Assembly (NCBI RefSeq): GCF_000316515.1 | Contig: NC_019675.1 | Coordinates: 310,001-374,000, forward strand | Direction of reading: 5' to 3' | Origin: Cyanobium gracile PCC 6307 | Lineage (GTDB): Bacteria > Cyanobacteriota > Cyanobacteriia > PCC-6307 > Cyanobiaceae | Length of the DNA: 64,000 nucleotides | Shown: positions 8,740 through 18,434 of the stretch, piece after piece | Layout: every line of letters begins with the position of its first letter | How positions within the stretch are numbered: position 1 is the stretch's first letter | The notes under the pieces: model-generated | Databases searched by the model: none | The model's input: only the letters and a program-made list of their open reading frames with translations | Told to the model about the DNA's origin: nothing | Program-made: the position numbers and the translations under genes

Positions 8740-9296
8740 AAGAGAGGGCGGGCTGGCTGGGATGTGGCCGGACTTGCACCATTGCTGGCCTTGCCCTGGG
8801 CCGTGTCTAGCAGCTCATCGAGGCTCACATACAACCGACTGTACGTCTCGTTCAGGGGACCACGCGCCTTGACCCGGATGTCAAGAAGATTCCTTAAGGT
8901 GGAGGTGGCATCTTGCCCAGGCTTGAGGGTGTAAAGCAGGCCATCACAGCCACTCCCTTTGCTGGTAGCGGTGCAGATCACCGGCAAGCCATTCATACGG
9001 CCGGTAGTGATGTAGGCCAGGCGGCCCTGCCTGAGGAAGCCGTTAAAGCGGTCTGAAACCTCCTTGCAGCGACGTTCCTGACTCCAGCCGGCATCGTTGA
9101 ACACGCTGCTGGTCCAGCGGATCACAGGCACCTGCCGGCCGTCGGCGGTGACCACAATTGTGGCCGGGGCACCGGCAGCCTTACCACAGACAAAGCCACG
9201 AGCGGAGACACTGGCAGAAACCGGCTGTTGCGCCAAGCTGACGCCCCAGCCGCATGCCAGGGCAACCAAGCCTGAAAGGAGGGGTTCACGCTTCAT
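8736..9296 (-). CDS. COP23-domain exported protein
   Basis: The 186-residue product starts with a signal peptide (MKREPLLSGLVALACGWG, cleavage near SLAQQ) followed by a COP23-like domain. Recognisable features are FVCGKAAGAPATIVVT, VIRWTSSVF, the RRCKEVSDRFNGFL segment, LAYITTGRMNGLPVIC and GLLYTLKPGQDATSTL, with four cysteines likely paired. The family is named after a 23-kDa circadian-oscillating membrane-associated protein of a Cyanothece-type cyanobacterium; its biochemical role is unknown. The stop overlaps the start of the interrupted protease gene (ATGA), so both were probably translated from one message. The C-terminal tail is Ser/Pro/Ala-rich and may be unstructured. Confidence 0.85.
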   Translation of the reverse strand: MKREPLLSGLVALACGWGVSLAQQPVSASVSARGFVCGKAAGAPATIVVTADGRQVPVIRWTSSVFNDAGWSQERRCKEVSDRFNGFLRQGRLAYITTGRMNGLPVICTATSKGSGCDGLLYTLKPGQDATSTLRNLLDIRVKARGPLNETYSRLYVSLDELLDTAQGKASNGASPATSQPARPLF

Positions 9297-9360
9297 AGCT
9301 ATTTACCAATCGTGTTCCAAATGTAGCTTGTCACGGCTGTTGTTCGTTCACATACCCAAA

Positions 9361-10516
9361 TCAGAACAGCGGCTGGTCACGGTAGGCAGGCTCTTCTCGT
9401 GGGGCACTGGGTAACTGTGGCGTGGCTGGTAGTTGTGGGGCTGGCCTTGCCGCAGGTTTGCTCCAGGCAGGTTGTGCCGGCTGTGCGGGTTCGGCCTCGG
9501 GCATCGCTGGTGTGGAGATTTACTGATCCAGCGCATTGAGTTGTCTCCGTAACCGCTTTGCCTGGTTGGCTGAAAAACTGCGGGGAGGGATCTGATTCAA
9601 CGCCTGCCGTGCCGTCTCCAGCTCACTATGGCGTGCATCACGGCCAACTGTTTGAGCGGCATCCAGCGCCTCAGAAGCACGTTGTAGCTGGATGAGGTCA
9701 GCTACCTCCTCCGCCAGGATTTCCCGGGCTTGCCTGGCTGTTATCTGCAGTTGCTCACGCTGCTTGTGCTGTGCAGAGGTCAGGCTGAGACCGCTAAGTT
9801 TGAGCAGCTCACGCTCCAGCTGCTCGGTCGCCTGGCGGTAGTCGGCAAGGCCCTTGGCGCGGCGAAGATCCTGTTCAGCCTTACTGCCAGCTTGGAGAGC
9901 TTGTTCCAAGGCAGGTTGAGCAGGTCGATCTGGGCAGAGCCCCAGGGGCCTACAGAGCTGCGGACTATTGAGTGACAACATGGCGCCTGCCGGCCAAAAC
10001 AGCTCTCCCAGCAACGCCGGCCAGAATCGGCATGCGCTTTCGCGGAGGGGCAGTGACTTTGCGTTGCAGGGCTGGAGGCTCGAAAATCGGCTGTTGAGCA
10101 GAGCTTTCTACTGAGACACGGATCGGCATACCACCGTCCCTTCCCATGGAGCCCCCCCGTCTTTTCTCTGCAGTGGTATGCGGGTCACAAGATCCACTGG
10201 GAAGGTCCAGGAATCCGGAAAGCATCTCAACGAGGGCCTCGATCACCTGGAGCGAGAAGGTCGCTTGCATCGACTGCAGGAGAGCATTGCGCTCCAATGA
10301 ACCACTACCACTGCCAGCTTTCCTGGTAAGGCTGCGGAATCCGGGCCGCGACACCAGATCCTTCAAGGGAAGGGCCAGCTCTCCATTGTTTCCCACTAGA
10401 TCAGACACAACAGCCTGAAGGGACGCAGAAGGGGGCAGATCATCAGCGAGCTGGCGCACGTATGCCGCCAGTCGACCACCAACCGCCCTGTACTGGCTGC
10501 GTTGCTCGGGTGTCAC
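9361..10516 (-). pseudogene. Broken gene: helical N-terminus, possible membrane segment, coiled coil and Pro-rich tail
   Basis: Three consecutive frames look like one gene. The first (GTG 10516 to stop 9965) has a helical region, a Gly/Ser-rich linker and a hydrophobic end (MPILAGVAGRAVLAG). The second (about 10014 to stop 9520) overlaps it in another frame and continues with a hydrophobic start, then a heptad-rich coiled coil such as REQLQITARQAREILAEE. Directly after its TAA (9520-9522) the same frame continues to 9361 as a Pro-rich tail, ending YRDQPLF. A frameshift near 9975-10010 and a nonsense change (TAA where CAA would give Gln) explain this. Alternatively these are two overlapping small genes plus a 47-codon one (ATG 9504). 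Family not recognised. Confidence 0.55.
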
Positions 10517-10652
10517 GAGGCTCCTATATCCCAGCTAGAGATTGGCACCCAGAGTGGGTCCGGGCGTCGGGGCGTTGACCAAACAGCAGAACAACATGAT
10601 TTTAGGTACAGTTTCAGCGCCTTGGGTTCGTCCCTAAAAACTTCAGGTGTAC

Positions 10653-11114
10653 CTATTTTGTTCCCGAGCCACCCCCTGCCTGCTTCCTGATATCGCTGAG
10701 AATGCTATCCACATCTTTTCTCCAAGCAGGAGAGAGCGACTTACCGCAGATGGCCTCAACCCTTGGGACAATCTGAACAACGGCTCCGTTGAGGAGTTGT
10801 TCTGGGGTCAATTTGTTGGGATTGCCTGTCACGAGGAAGCCATGTCTCTGTGCCAGGACGCTTCCAACCATTTGGGCATTAGCACTGAGGGATTCTTTGA
10901 ATGGCTGTTTCAGCTCAGACAAGGTGCACATGTTGATGGCCGCCATGGCCATGTAGGTCGTGATCTCGTCATCCGTTGCTGGCTTCGTTGGGGGAGGAGT
11001 CGCCCTGGGAGTCGCGGGCGGGCTTGCCTGTGCCAGTTCAGCATTGGCTGATGGGCTTGCCGACAGATACAGGCCAAACAAGGTAAGTGTGACGAGGAAG
11101 CGCTTGGCAAGCAT
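10653..11114 (-). CDS. Small exported protein with the same two-cysteine domain as the neighbouring protease
   Basis: The 153-residue product has a clear signal peptide (MLAKRFLVTLTLFGLYLSAS, site near SANAE), a Pro/Thr/Ala-rich linker and one domain of about 100 residues. The pattern MAAINMCTLSEL, then AQMVGSVLAQRHG, then KLTPEQLLNGAVV, then VEAICGKSLSPAW, and a final helix DVDSILSDIRKQ parallels both C-terminal domains of the protease at 6029-7819, including the two cysteines and their spacing. It is probably periplasmic or secreted. It is the first gene of the minus-strand cluster, and 136 bases without a recognised gene separate it from the broken gene downstream. Function unknown. Confidence 0.75.
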   Translation of the reverse strand: MLAKRFLVTLTLFGLYLSASPSANAELAQASPPATPRATPPPTKPATDDEITTYMAMAAINMCTLSELKQPFKESLSANAQMVGSVLAQRHGFLVTGNPNKLTPEQLLNGAVVQIVPRVEAICGKSLSPAWRKDVDSILSDIRKQAGGGSGTK

Positions 11115-11269
11115 TTTGGTTCCTACTGGGCTTCTTGATCATCCTCTATCGCTGGCCTGGGGCTCCTGACGTGGGCCGGTTGCCGATGGTGACCACGGCT
11201 GCCGCAGTTTCGCCCCATGCACCGTTCCATGCAGCGGCCCAGCCGCCGGGGCCCCGGCCCTGACAGCGA

Positions 11270-11827
11270 TTAACCGATCGGCTCTCCCGCCGCCTCCAGC
11301 CGGATCTCGTGGTGGAGCTCCACCAGCTCGAGGCTGCCGTGGCGCCAGGTGTGGATCGAGCGGGAGCGGTAGCGGTCCTGGTCGACGAGGCGGATCTGTT
11401 CGAGCACTTCCCAGTCGTCGTAGTGGGACTGGAACGCCATGGTGTGCTCATCGATCTGGCGGATCTGGCTGACCGTGGGGGCCCCCGCCAGGTAGCCGCA
11501 GCTGCGCCGCAGCTGGTGACCGCACAGCCAGGCCTCCATCGTCCCCTCGGGCCGGTAGTCGGGTTTGCTGTCGAAGAACGGCTGCTGCCCCTCCGCCCAC
11601 CAGGTGAACCGGTAGCCCTCATCCCCGTCCACCAGTTCGCTGTGGACCTCGATGCGCAGGTTCATGTCCACCCGCAGCACCGCGTCGTCCTCGGTGAAGA
11701 AGTAGGTGCGTCGCGACCGCCACAGCCCCAGGTTGCGGGCGAACCAGCGCCGCAGGCTGCTGTCGAGCCGGATGCGGCTCTGCACGGGGGAAACCCTGGA
11801 GAGACCGGGCTGGGTCGGTGTGGTCAT
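11270..11827 (-). CDS. Conserved cyanobacterial protein, possibly a CpcS/lipocalin-like fold
   Basis: From ATG 11827 (MTTPTQPGLSRV) the product is 185 residues. Its strand-rich, aromatic-rich sequence (RSRRTYFFTEDDAVLRVDM, GYRFTWWAEGQQPFFDSKP, EGTMEAWLCGHQLRRSCGY, RSIHTWRHGSLELVELHH) suggests a small antiparallel barrel like those of S-type phycobiliprotein lyases and other calycins. I cannot confirm membership, so a lyase role is only a possibility. The frame is open far upstream, but that extension is antisense to the kinase gene and is discarded. It is divergent from sasA with 105 bases between starts, which may hold both promoters. Confidence 0.7.
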   Translation of the reverse strand: MTTPTQPGLSRVSPVQSRIRLDSSLRRWFARNLGLWRSRRTYFFTEDDAVLRVDMNLRIEVHSELVDGDEGYRFTWWAEGQQPFFDSKPDYRPEGTMEAWLCGHQLRRSCGYLAGAPTVSQIRQIDEHTMAFQSHYDDWEVLEQIRLVDQDRYRSRSIHTWRHGSLELVELHHEIRLEAAGEPIG

Positions 11828-11932
11828 GGCGGGCCCACCCAGGCTCACGGACGCGATCTCTGAAGTCCTAGCGACGTTTCCGGGTTCTGCCCAAAACCCC
11901 ATAAGGTTGGGGGCGTTGCCGCATGCCTGCCT

Positions 11933-13165
11933 TTGCCGGTCCTGGGGGAGCCCGATGTCCCGCCCACCTCGCCGCCCACCTCGCCGGCGTCGGCGGTGGC
12001 CGAGGCCGTCACCGCCACCGGTGAGGCCCAGAAACCGCTCAAGCTGCTGCTGGTGGCGGCCCGCCATCACATGGCCTCCGCCGATCTGAGGGCCCTGCTG
12101 GCCTTCCTGAACTCCGAGGAGTGCACCTGCAAGCTGTCCCTCCAGGTGGCCGATCCGGCCGACCACCCCGAGTTGCTCGAACTGCACCGGCTGGTGGCCA
12201 CCCCGGCCCTGATCAAGCTCGATCCCTTGCCCAAGCAGGTCTTCGCGGGCAACACCCTGGCCCAGCAGCTGCGCATCTGGCTGCCCCGCTGGCAGCAGAT
12301 GGAGGTGGTCACCACCCTCGGGCTCAGCCTGCGGCCGGCGGAGATCGACGGCAGCCGCAGCCAGCGGGAGGTCCAGCTCGAGGACCAGCTGCTGGTGCTG
12401 CGTCAGGAGAACGAAACCCTGATCGAGCGGCTGGGCGTCCAGGAACGGCTGCTGCGCATGGTGGCCCACGAGCTGCGCACCCCCCTCACCGCCGCCAAGC
12501 TGGCCCTGCAGAGCCACGCCCTGGGCCAGATCGACGAGAGCCGCTTCCGCGACGTGCTCAACCGCCGGCTCGACGACATCGAGGCCCTCTCCAGGGACCT
12601 GCTGGAGGTGGGCACCACCCGCTGGGAGGCCCTGTTCAACCCCCAGCGCCTCGACCTGAGCCAGGTGGCGGCCGAGGCCATTCTGGAGCTGGAGAAGCTC
12701 TGGGTGGGTCGGGGCCTGCAGCTGGTCACCGACATCCCCGCCGACCTGCCCGACGTCCACGCCGACCAGCGGCGCATGCGCCAGGTGTTCCTCAACCTGC
12801 TGGAGAACGCCCTCAAGTTCACCCCGGACGGTGGCAAGGTGAGCCTCAGCCTCATGCACCGCACCAGCCAGTGGGTGCAGGTGAGCATCTGCGACAGCGG
12901 GCCGGGCATTCCCCGCGAGGAGCAGCACCGCATCTTCCAGGACCGGGTGCGGCTGCCCCAGACCTCCGGCACCACCTCCGGCTTCGGCGTGGGCCTGTCG
13001 GTGTGCCGCCGCATCGCCGAGGTGCACGGGGGCCGCATCTGGGTGGTGTCCGAGCCGGGTGAGGGCGCCTGCTTCAACTTCACCGTGCCGGTCTGGACCG
13101 GCCAGAGCTCCCCGGAACCGGACCGTTCCGCCCCCGGCCGGTCCGCCGCCGAGGACCTTCCTTGA
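11933..13165 (+). CDS. sasA: Adaptive-response sensor histidine kinase SasA
   Basis: SasA links the KaiC clock protein to the RpaA response regulator. After a Pro/Ala-rich leader, residues about 36-125 form the KaiB-like thioredoxin-fold domain ([20 protein letters not shown], ending in the IRIWLP-like region [10 protein letters not shown]). A coiled region leads to the HisKA domain with phospho-acceptor His179 in [12 protein letters not shown]. The ATPase domain shows the N box ([14 protein letters not shown]), G1 (DSGPGIP) and G2 (GFGVGLSV). The frame opens at TTG 11933; a GTG at 11996 would remove much of the leader, so the start is uncertain. No kai gene is in the window. tRNA-Glu lies just downstream. 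Confidence 0.92.
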   Translation: MPVLGEPDVPPTSPPTSPASAVAEAVTATGEAQKPLKLLLVAARHHMASADLRALLAFLNSEECTCKLSLQVADPADHPELLELHRLVATPALIKLDPLPKQVFAGNTLAQQLRIWLPRWQQMEVVTTLGLSLRPAEIDGSRSQREVQLEDQLLVLRQENETLIERLGVQERLLRMVAHELRTPLTAAKLALQSHALGQIDESRFRDVLNRRLDDIEALSRDLLEVGTTRWEALFNPQRLDLSQVAAEAILELEKLWVGRGLQLVTDIPADLPDVHADQRRMRQVFLNLLENALKFTPDGGKVSLSLMHRTSQWVQVSICDSGPGIPREEQHRIFQDRVRLPQTSGTTSGFGVGLSVCRRIAEVHGGRIWVVSEPGEGACFNFTVPVWTGQSSPEPDRSAPGRSAAEDLP

Positions 13166-13229
13166 CGAAGGGTCCCTCCGGCCCGTAGCGTCCAGCACAT
13201 CAGATCGGCGTCAAGCCGGCTGTGGCCTC

Positions 13230-13302
13230 GCCCCCATCGTCTAGAGGCCTAGGACACCTCCCTTTCACGGAGGCGACAGGGGTTCGAATCCCCTTGGGGG
13301 TA
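13230..13302 (+). tRNA. trnE: tRNA-Glu (UUC)
   Basis: The 73 bases fold as a standard cloverleaf. The acceptor arms GCCCCCA and TGGGGGT pair (one G-U), the anticodon arm is CTCCC-TTTCACG-GAG with anticodon TTC, and the T arm is AGGGGTTCGAATCCCCT. The terminal CCA is not encoded, as usual in cyanobacteria. Besides translation, this tRNA supplies glutamate for 5-aminolevulinate and so for chlorophyll and bilin synthesis. Confidence 0.96.
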
Positions 13303-13313
13303 TGCATCGGTTC

Positions 13314-13352
13314 CGGGCTCGGGACGATTTCGTCCTGACCCGCGCCTTTTTC
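13314..13352 (+). terminator. Possible intrinsic terminator after tRNA-Glu
   Basis: An imperfect hairpin with GGGACGA pairing to TCGTCCT, extended by CGGG and CCCG around small mismatches, is followed by CCTTTTTC at about 13346-13352. It lies 12 bases beyond the tRNA and before the convergent SRPBCC gene. Confidence 0.5.
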
Positions 13353-13419
13353 TCAGATGGGTGCTGTTCAGAAGCTCCCAGGGCATGTCGCTGGCCTCAG
13401 GGCCTGATGGCGAAGCGCC

Positions 13420-13938
13420 TCAGAGTTGCTGGGCGCGGCGCTGGGCTTCCCGCTGCACGCCCCGCAGGTTGCTGGCCAGATCCTCCTTGAGCCGCTGCTC
13501 GATCAGGCCGATCGGCATGCCCGGCTTGCCCTGCACGGTGAGGTCGTAGAGGAGCCAGGTGCTGGTGTCGTCGGCGCCCACCTGCCAGACGCCCTGGAAG
13601 CAGCGGAAATCACCCTCCAGCATCCGGAAGGCCAGGCGGCCCTGCTCCGGCTCCTCGTTCAGCTCCAGCTGGACGCGGGCACTGAAGCGCAGACCGCAGA
13701 ACTGCTGGGTTCCCACCTGCTCCAGGGCCACCAGGTTGCCGCGGCGCCAGAGCTGGCGGGAGCTGGCCAGGTTGGGGATGAAGCGGTCGAGGTGGTCGTA
13801 GTCGGTGAGCACCGCCCAGATCCACTCAGGGGCGAGATCAAGGCGAAGCTGCACCGCCAGGCGCCGAGTGCCCTGGGGGAGACGCTCCATCTCCTGCTGA
13901 ATCGTGTCGAGGGCGCAACTGGCCTCTCTGGCGACCAT
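13420..13938 (-). CDS. SRPBCC-family (START-like) protein
   Basis: The domain begins at RRLAVQLRLDLAPEWIWAVL and continues with TDYDHLDRFIPNLASSRQLW, GTQQFCGLRFSARVQLEL, and ends with a long helix MPIGLIEQRLKEDLASNLRG. This is the helix-grip fold of SRPBCC/cyclase-like proteins, which bind hydrophobic ligands or, in RatA-like and COQ10-like members, lipids. The specific ligand is unknown. I choose ATG 13938 (173 residues); the frame stays open to a TTG at 14070, giving 216 residues with an unconserved leader. It is divergent from petH and convergent with tRNA-Glu. Confidence 0.8.
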   Translation of the reverse strand: MVAREASCALDTIQQEMERLPQGTRRLAVQLRLDLAPEWIWAVLTDYDHLDRFIPNLASSRQLWRRGNLVALEQVGTQQFCGLRFSARVQLELNEEPEQGRLAFRMLEGDFRCFQGVWQVGADDTSTWLLYDLTVQGKPGMPIGLIEQRLKEDLASNLRGVQREAQRRAQQL

Positions 13939-14075
13939 GGCCTCGTTTGACGGGAGGTGCACGGGGCTGGGAAACGACGCCAGAAGCTGTGCCAAGACGG
14001 ATCGGAGCTCGCTCGGGGCTTGCGTGAGGGTGGCAGCGGTCGGCACCGGGAATGGTGCGACGGAACACAAACTAA

Positions 14076-15341
<1,266 letters not shown>

Positions 15342-15376
15342 CCCTGGCCCCGGACCCGTCCCCGCCTGTGCCCCAA

Positions 15377-15400
15377 GGCCCGCCTCTGGCGGGCTTTTTC
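15377..15400 (+). terminator. Intrinsic terminator of petH
   Basis: GCCCGCC (15378-15384) pairs perfectly with GGCGGGC (15388-15394) around a TCT loop and is followed by five T. It lies 36 bases after the petH stop, between petH and zwf. Confidence 0.85.
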
Positions 15401-15504
15401 ATGGGCGACGATCCGAGAATGCACACACCGGCCGGCTCCCTGCGGCGGCGATGCAGCGGGATGTCGGGGCAGCCGTTAAACCAGGGTGATCGGACGCCCT
15501 CCCC

Positions 15505-17028
15505 ATGACCGCCATCCTCACCAACCCCCTGCGGGTGGGTCTGCGCCAGGAGCGGGTGATCTCGCCCCAGTGCATCGTCATCTTCGGGGCCAGCGGTGAT
15601 CTCACCCACCGCAAGCTGATTCCGGCGCTGTTCGAGCTGTTCCGCCAGAGACGGCTGCCGAGCGAATTCGCCGTGCTCGGCTGCGCCCGGCGCCCCTGGA
15701 GTGACGAGGAGTTCCGCGAGAAGATGGGCGCCGCCCTGGCCGATGAGATCGCCTCCCATCGCACCGCCTGGGAGCAGTTCGCCCAGGGCCTCTTCTACGA
15801 GCCGGTCGACCTGCAGCAGAGCGAGCACCTGGTGCGCCTCGGCCAGCGCCTGGAGAGCATCGACCGGCTGCGGGCCACCCGGGGCAACCGCACCTTCTAC
15901 CTCTCCGTCTCGCCGGAGTTCTACGGCAGTGGCTGCCGCGCCCTGGCCGGTGCCGGCCTGCTGGCCGATGCCGAGCGCAGCCGGGTGGTGATCGAGAAGC
16001 CCTTCGGCCGCGACTACGCCAGCGCCCAGGCCCTCAACAAGGTGGTGCAGGCGTGCGCCAAGGAAAGCCAGGTGTTCCGCATCGACCATTACCTGGGCAA
16101 GGAAACGGTCCAGAACATCCTGGTGCTGCGCTTCGCCAACACGATCTTCGAGCCGATCTGGAACCGCAACTACATCTCGAGTGTCCAGATCACTGCGGCC
16201 GAAACCGTGGGGGTGGAGGAGCGGGCCGGCTACTACGAGTCGTCCGGCGCCCTGCGGGACATGGTGCAGAACCACCTCACCCAGATCCTGGCCCTCACCG
16301 CCATGGAGGCTCCGGGCCGCTTCGATCCGGAGGCCATCCGCAACGAGAAGGCCAAGGTGCTGCAGTCGGCCAGCCTGGCCAACGAGGCGGAGCCCTGGAA
16401 GTGCTGCGTGCGGGGCCAGTACGCCGCCGGCGGCAGCATGGCCCGGCCCCTGCCCGGCTACCGCCAGGAGCCGGGGGTGAACGCCAACAGCACCACGGAA
16501 ACCTATGTGGCCATGAAGGTGGCCATCAACAACTGGCGCTGGCAGGGGGTGCCCTTCTACCTGCGCACCGGCAAGCGGCTGCCGAAGCGCCTCAGCGAGG
16601 TGGTGCTCACGTTCCGTGAGGCCCCGGTGCACCTTTTCGACGCCGCCGGTGGCGCCCCCACCCCCAACCAGCTGATCCTGCGCATCCAGCCCGATGAGGG
16701 CGCCGAGTTCAAGTTCGAGGTGAAGGCCCCCGGTTCCGGGATGCGCAGCCGCCCGGTCGACATGGCCTTCAGCTACGACGAATCCTTCGGTGAGCCCTCC
16801 GACGAGGGCTACGTGCGGCTGCTCGCCGACGCCATGCTGGGCGATCCCACCCTGTTCACCCGCAGCGACGAGGTGGAGGCGGCCTGGCGGCTGTACACCC
16901 CGCTGCTGGCGCTGATCGAGGAATCCCCCTGGCAGCTGCCGGTCCAGCCCTACGAAGCCCGCACCTGGGGGCCGGCCGCCGCCGATGGCCTCCTGGCCAG
17001 CGACGGCCTGATCTGGCGGCGTCCCTGA
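15505..17028 (+). CDS. zwf: Glucose-6-phosphate 1-dehydrogenase
   Basis: This enzyme oxidises glucose 6-phosphate with NADP+ in the first step of the oxidative pentose phosphate pathway, the main route of sugar respiration in the dark. The 507 residues are the usual cyanobacterial length. The nucleotide-binding motif FGASGDLTHRKL is near residue 30, and the active-site signature RIDHYLGKETVQN is in the middle. The C-terminal part (RTGKRLPKRLSEVVLTFR, then FKFEVKAPGSGM) is typical. The opcA gene follows after 70 bases in the same direction, as in many cyanobacteria. In cyanobacteria the enzyme is controlled by redox and by OpcA; both are family knowledge. Confidence 0.97.
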   Translation: MTAILTNPLRVGLRQERVISPQCIVIFGASGDLTHRKLIPALFELFRQRRLPSEFAVLGCARRPWSDEEFREKMGAALADEIASHRTAWEQFAQGLFYEPVDLQQSEHLVRLGQRLESIDRLRATRGNRTFYLSVSPEFYGSGCRALAGAGLLADAERSRVVIEKPFGRDYASAQALNKVVQACAKESQVFRIDHYLGKETVQNILVLRFANTIFEPIWNRNYISSVQITAAETVGVEERAGYYESSGALRDMVQNHLTQILALTAMEAPGRFDPEAIRNEKAKVLQSASLANEAEPWKCCVRGQYAAGGSMARPLPGYRQEPGVNANSTTETYVAMKVAINNWRWQGVPFYLRTGKRLPKRLSEVVLTFREAPVHLFDAAGGAPTPNQLILRIQPDEGAEFKFEVKAPGSGMRSRPVDMAFSYDESFGEPSDEGYVRLLADAMLGDPTLFTRSDEVEAAWRLYTPLLALIEESPWQLPVQPYEARTWGPAAADGLLASDGLIWRRP

Positions 17029-17098
17029 GACACGGCTCCAGGGCCCCGCGCCCCTTCCCTTCCGCAGCCCTGCGACTCCTGCCCCCCCTCCCGCGCCC

Positions 17099-18397
17099 AT
17101 GGCTCCCCAGCTCACCCTCCAGGCCCCCCTCGATCTGCCGCCCGAGGAGGTCAACCCCTACCTGCACCGCCTCTGGACCCATGATCTGGAGGGCTCCACC
17201 GGGGCCGCCACCTTCACCCTGGTGGTGTGGGAGCCCTCCTGGCTGGAGCAGCAGATGGTGCGCATCGGCCGGGTCGACGGGCCGATCACCGGCCTGCTGC
17301 GCGAGGAGCTGCTGGAGGCGGCCCGCCTGGCCGTGCCCGAGACCGGTCTGCCGTACAGCACGGCACCCATGGATCCCCGCCTGGCCTGGGCCATCGGCCA
17401 GAAGGAGGGGCACCACCGCACCGAAGACCTGCGCGGCCAGTTCGTCGAGAGCGCCATCAGCGCCCACATGCCCCGGCGCCTGATCACCCTGGCCCCCACC
17501 CTCGACCCGGGCCATCCGCTCGAGACCCTGGTGGCGGCCTACTGCCCCCTGCCGGAGGAGGGGGGCGCCGGCGCCGCCTGCGGCGACGTGGTGGTGCTGC
17601 GCGGCGGCATGGGCGCCCTCAAGCAGAGCCTCGATCTGATCGGCTCCCTTGTGGACGACTCCCTGCCCTGCTGGGTGTGGTGGAACAGCAGCCTGGATGA
17701 GCCCTCCGAGATGCTGGAGGCCCTGGCGCCGGTGCCCCGGCGGCTGGTGATCGACAGCTCCCTCGGGGAGCCGCGCCGCTGCCTCGACCTGATGCTGGCC
17801 CGGATCAGCGCCGGTCAGGCCGTCAACGATCTCAACTGGCTGCGGCTGCGCACCTGGCGCGAATCCCTGGCCATGGTGTTCGATCCCCCGTCCCGCCGCG
17901 ATGCCCTCGGCCACGTGGTGCAGCTCGACATCGATGTGGAGGGGGACCACCCGGTGAAGGGGCTGCTGCTGGCCGCCTGGATCGCCGACCGCCTCGGCTG
18001 GCACCTGATCACCAGCTACGCGGTGGAGGTGGACGGGCCGGGCCCGGGGATCACGGCGGAGTTCGAGCGCACCGACGGGGTGGCGGTCCAGTTCACCCTG
18101 ATGCCCGTGCCCATGGGCGCGCCCAAGACCCACCCCGGCGCCATCGTCGGCATGCGGCTGATCTGCGAACCCCAGCAGCGCCCGCCCCTGTGCGTGATTC
18201 TCTGCTCCGAGTCCGGCGGCTGCATGCGGCTGGAGTCCGGTGGCATGGCCAGCATGGAGCTGGCGGAGGGGGTGGTACCCCTGCCGGAGGAGAGCGAGGA
18301 GATGGAGATGGCCCGCCTGCTCTCGGGGGGCCACGATTCCACCTCACCGCTGCTGGCGGCGGCCGCCCCGCTGGCGGCGAGCCTGCTGCCAGGCTGA
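17099..18397 (+). CDS. opcA: Glucose-6-phosphate dehydrogenase assembly/activator protein OpcA
   Basis: The 432-residue product matches OpcA, an allosteric activator needed for full glucose-6-phosphate dehydrogenase activity in cyanobacteria. Typical segments are LWTHDLEGSTGAATFTLVVW near the start, EDLRGQFVESAISAHMPRRL, the central LPCWVWWNSSLDEPSEML, and a C-terminal strand-rich region ending in VILCSESGGCMRLESGGMA. Its position directly behind zwf supports the call. The Cys residues in the C-terminal part are candidates for thioredoxin control, which has been described for the family, but I cannot tell which ones matter here. Confidence 0.95.
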   Translation: MAPQLTLQAPLDLPPEEVNPYLHRLWTHDLEGSTGAATFTLVVWEPSWLEQQMVRIGRVDGPITGLLREELLEAARLAVPETGLPYSTAPMDPRLAWAIGQKEGHHRTEDLRGQFVESAISAHMPRRLITLAPTLDPGHPLETLVAAYCPLPEEGGAGAACGDVVVLRGGMGALKQSLDLIGSLVDDSLPCWVWWNSSLDEPSEMLEALAPVPRRLVIDSSLGEPRRCLDLMLARISAGQAVNDLNWLRLRTWRESLAMVFDPPSRRDALGHVVQLDIDVEGDHPVKGLLLAAWIADRLGWHLITSYAVEVDGPGPGITAEFERTDGVAVQFTLMPVPMGAPKTHPGAIVGMRLICEPQQRPPLCVILCSESGGCMRLESGGMASMELAEGVVPLPEESEEMEMARLLSGGHDSTSPLLAAAAPLAASLLPG

Positions 18398-18434
18398 GGC
18401 ACCTTCCGCCGGAGCGGCCGATGCCGCCGACCGC

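Noticed and set aside
8506..9522. Stop-codon recoding (TAG as Tyr, TAA as Gln) to explain the two in-frame stops
   Set aside because: All other genes in the window end normally at TAG, TAA and TGA, so simple gene decay is more likely than a changed code.
11270..13198. A 642-codon minus-strand frame covering the whole of sasA
   Set aside because: Only the last 185 codons look like a protein; the rest is antisense to a clear histidine kinase and has a Gly/His/Leu-rich shadow composition.
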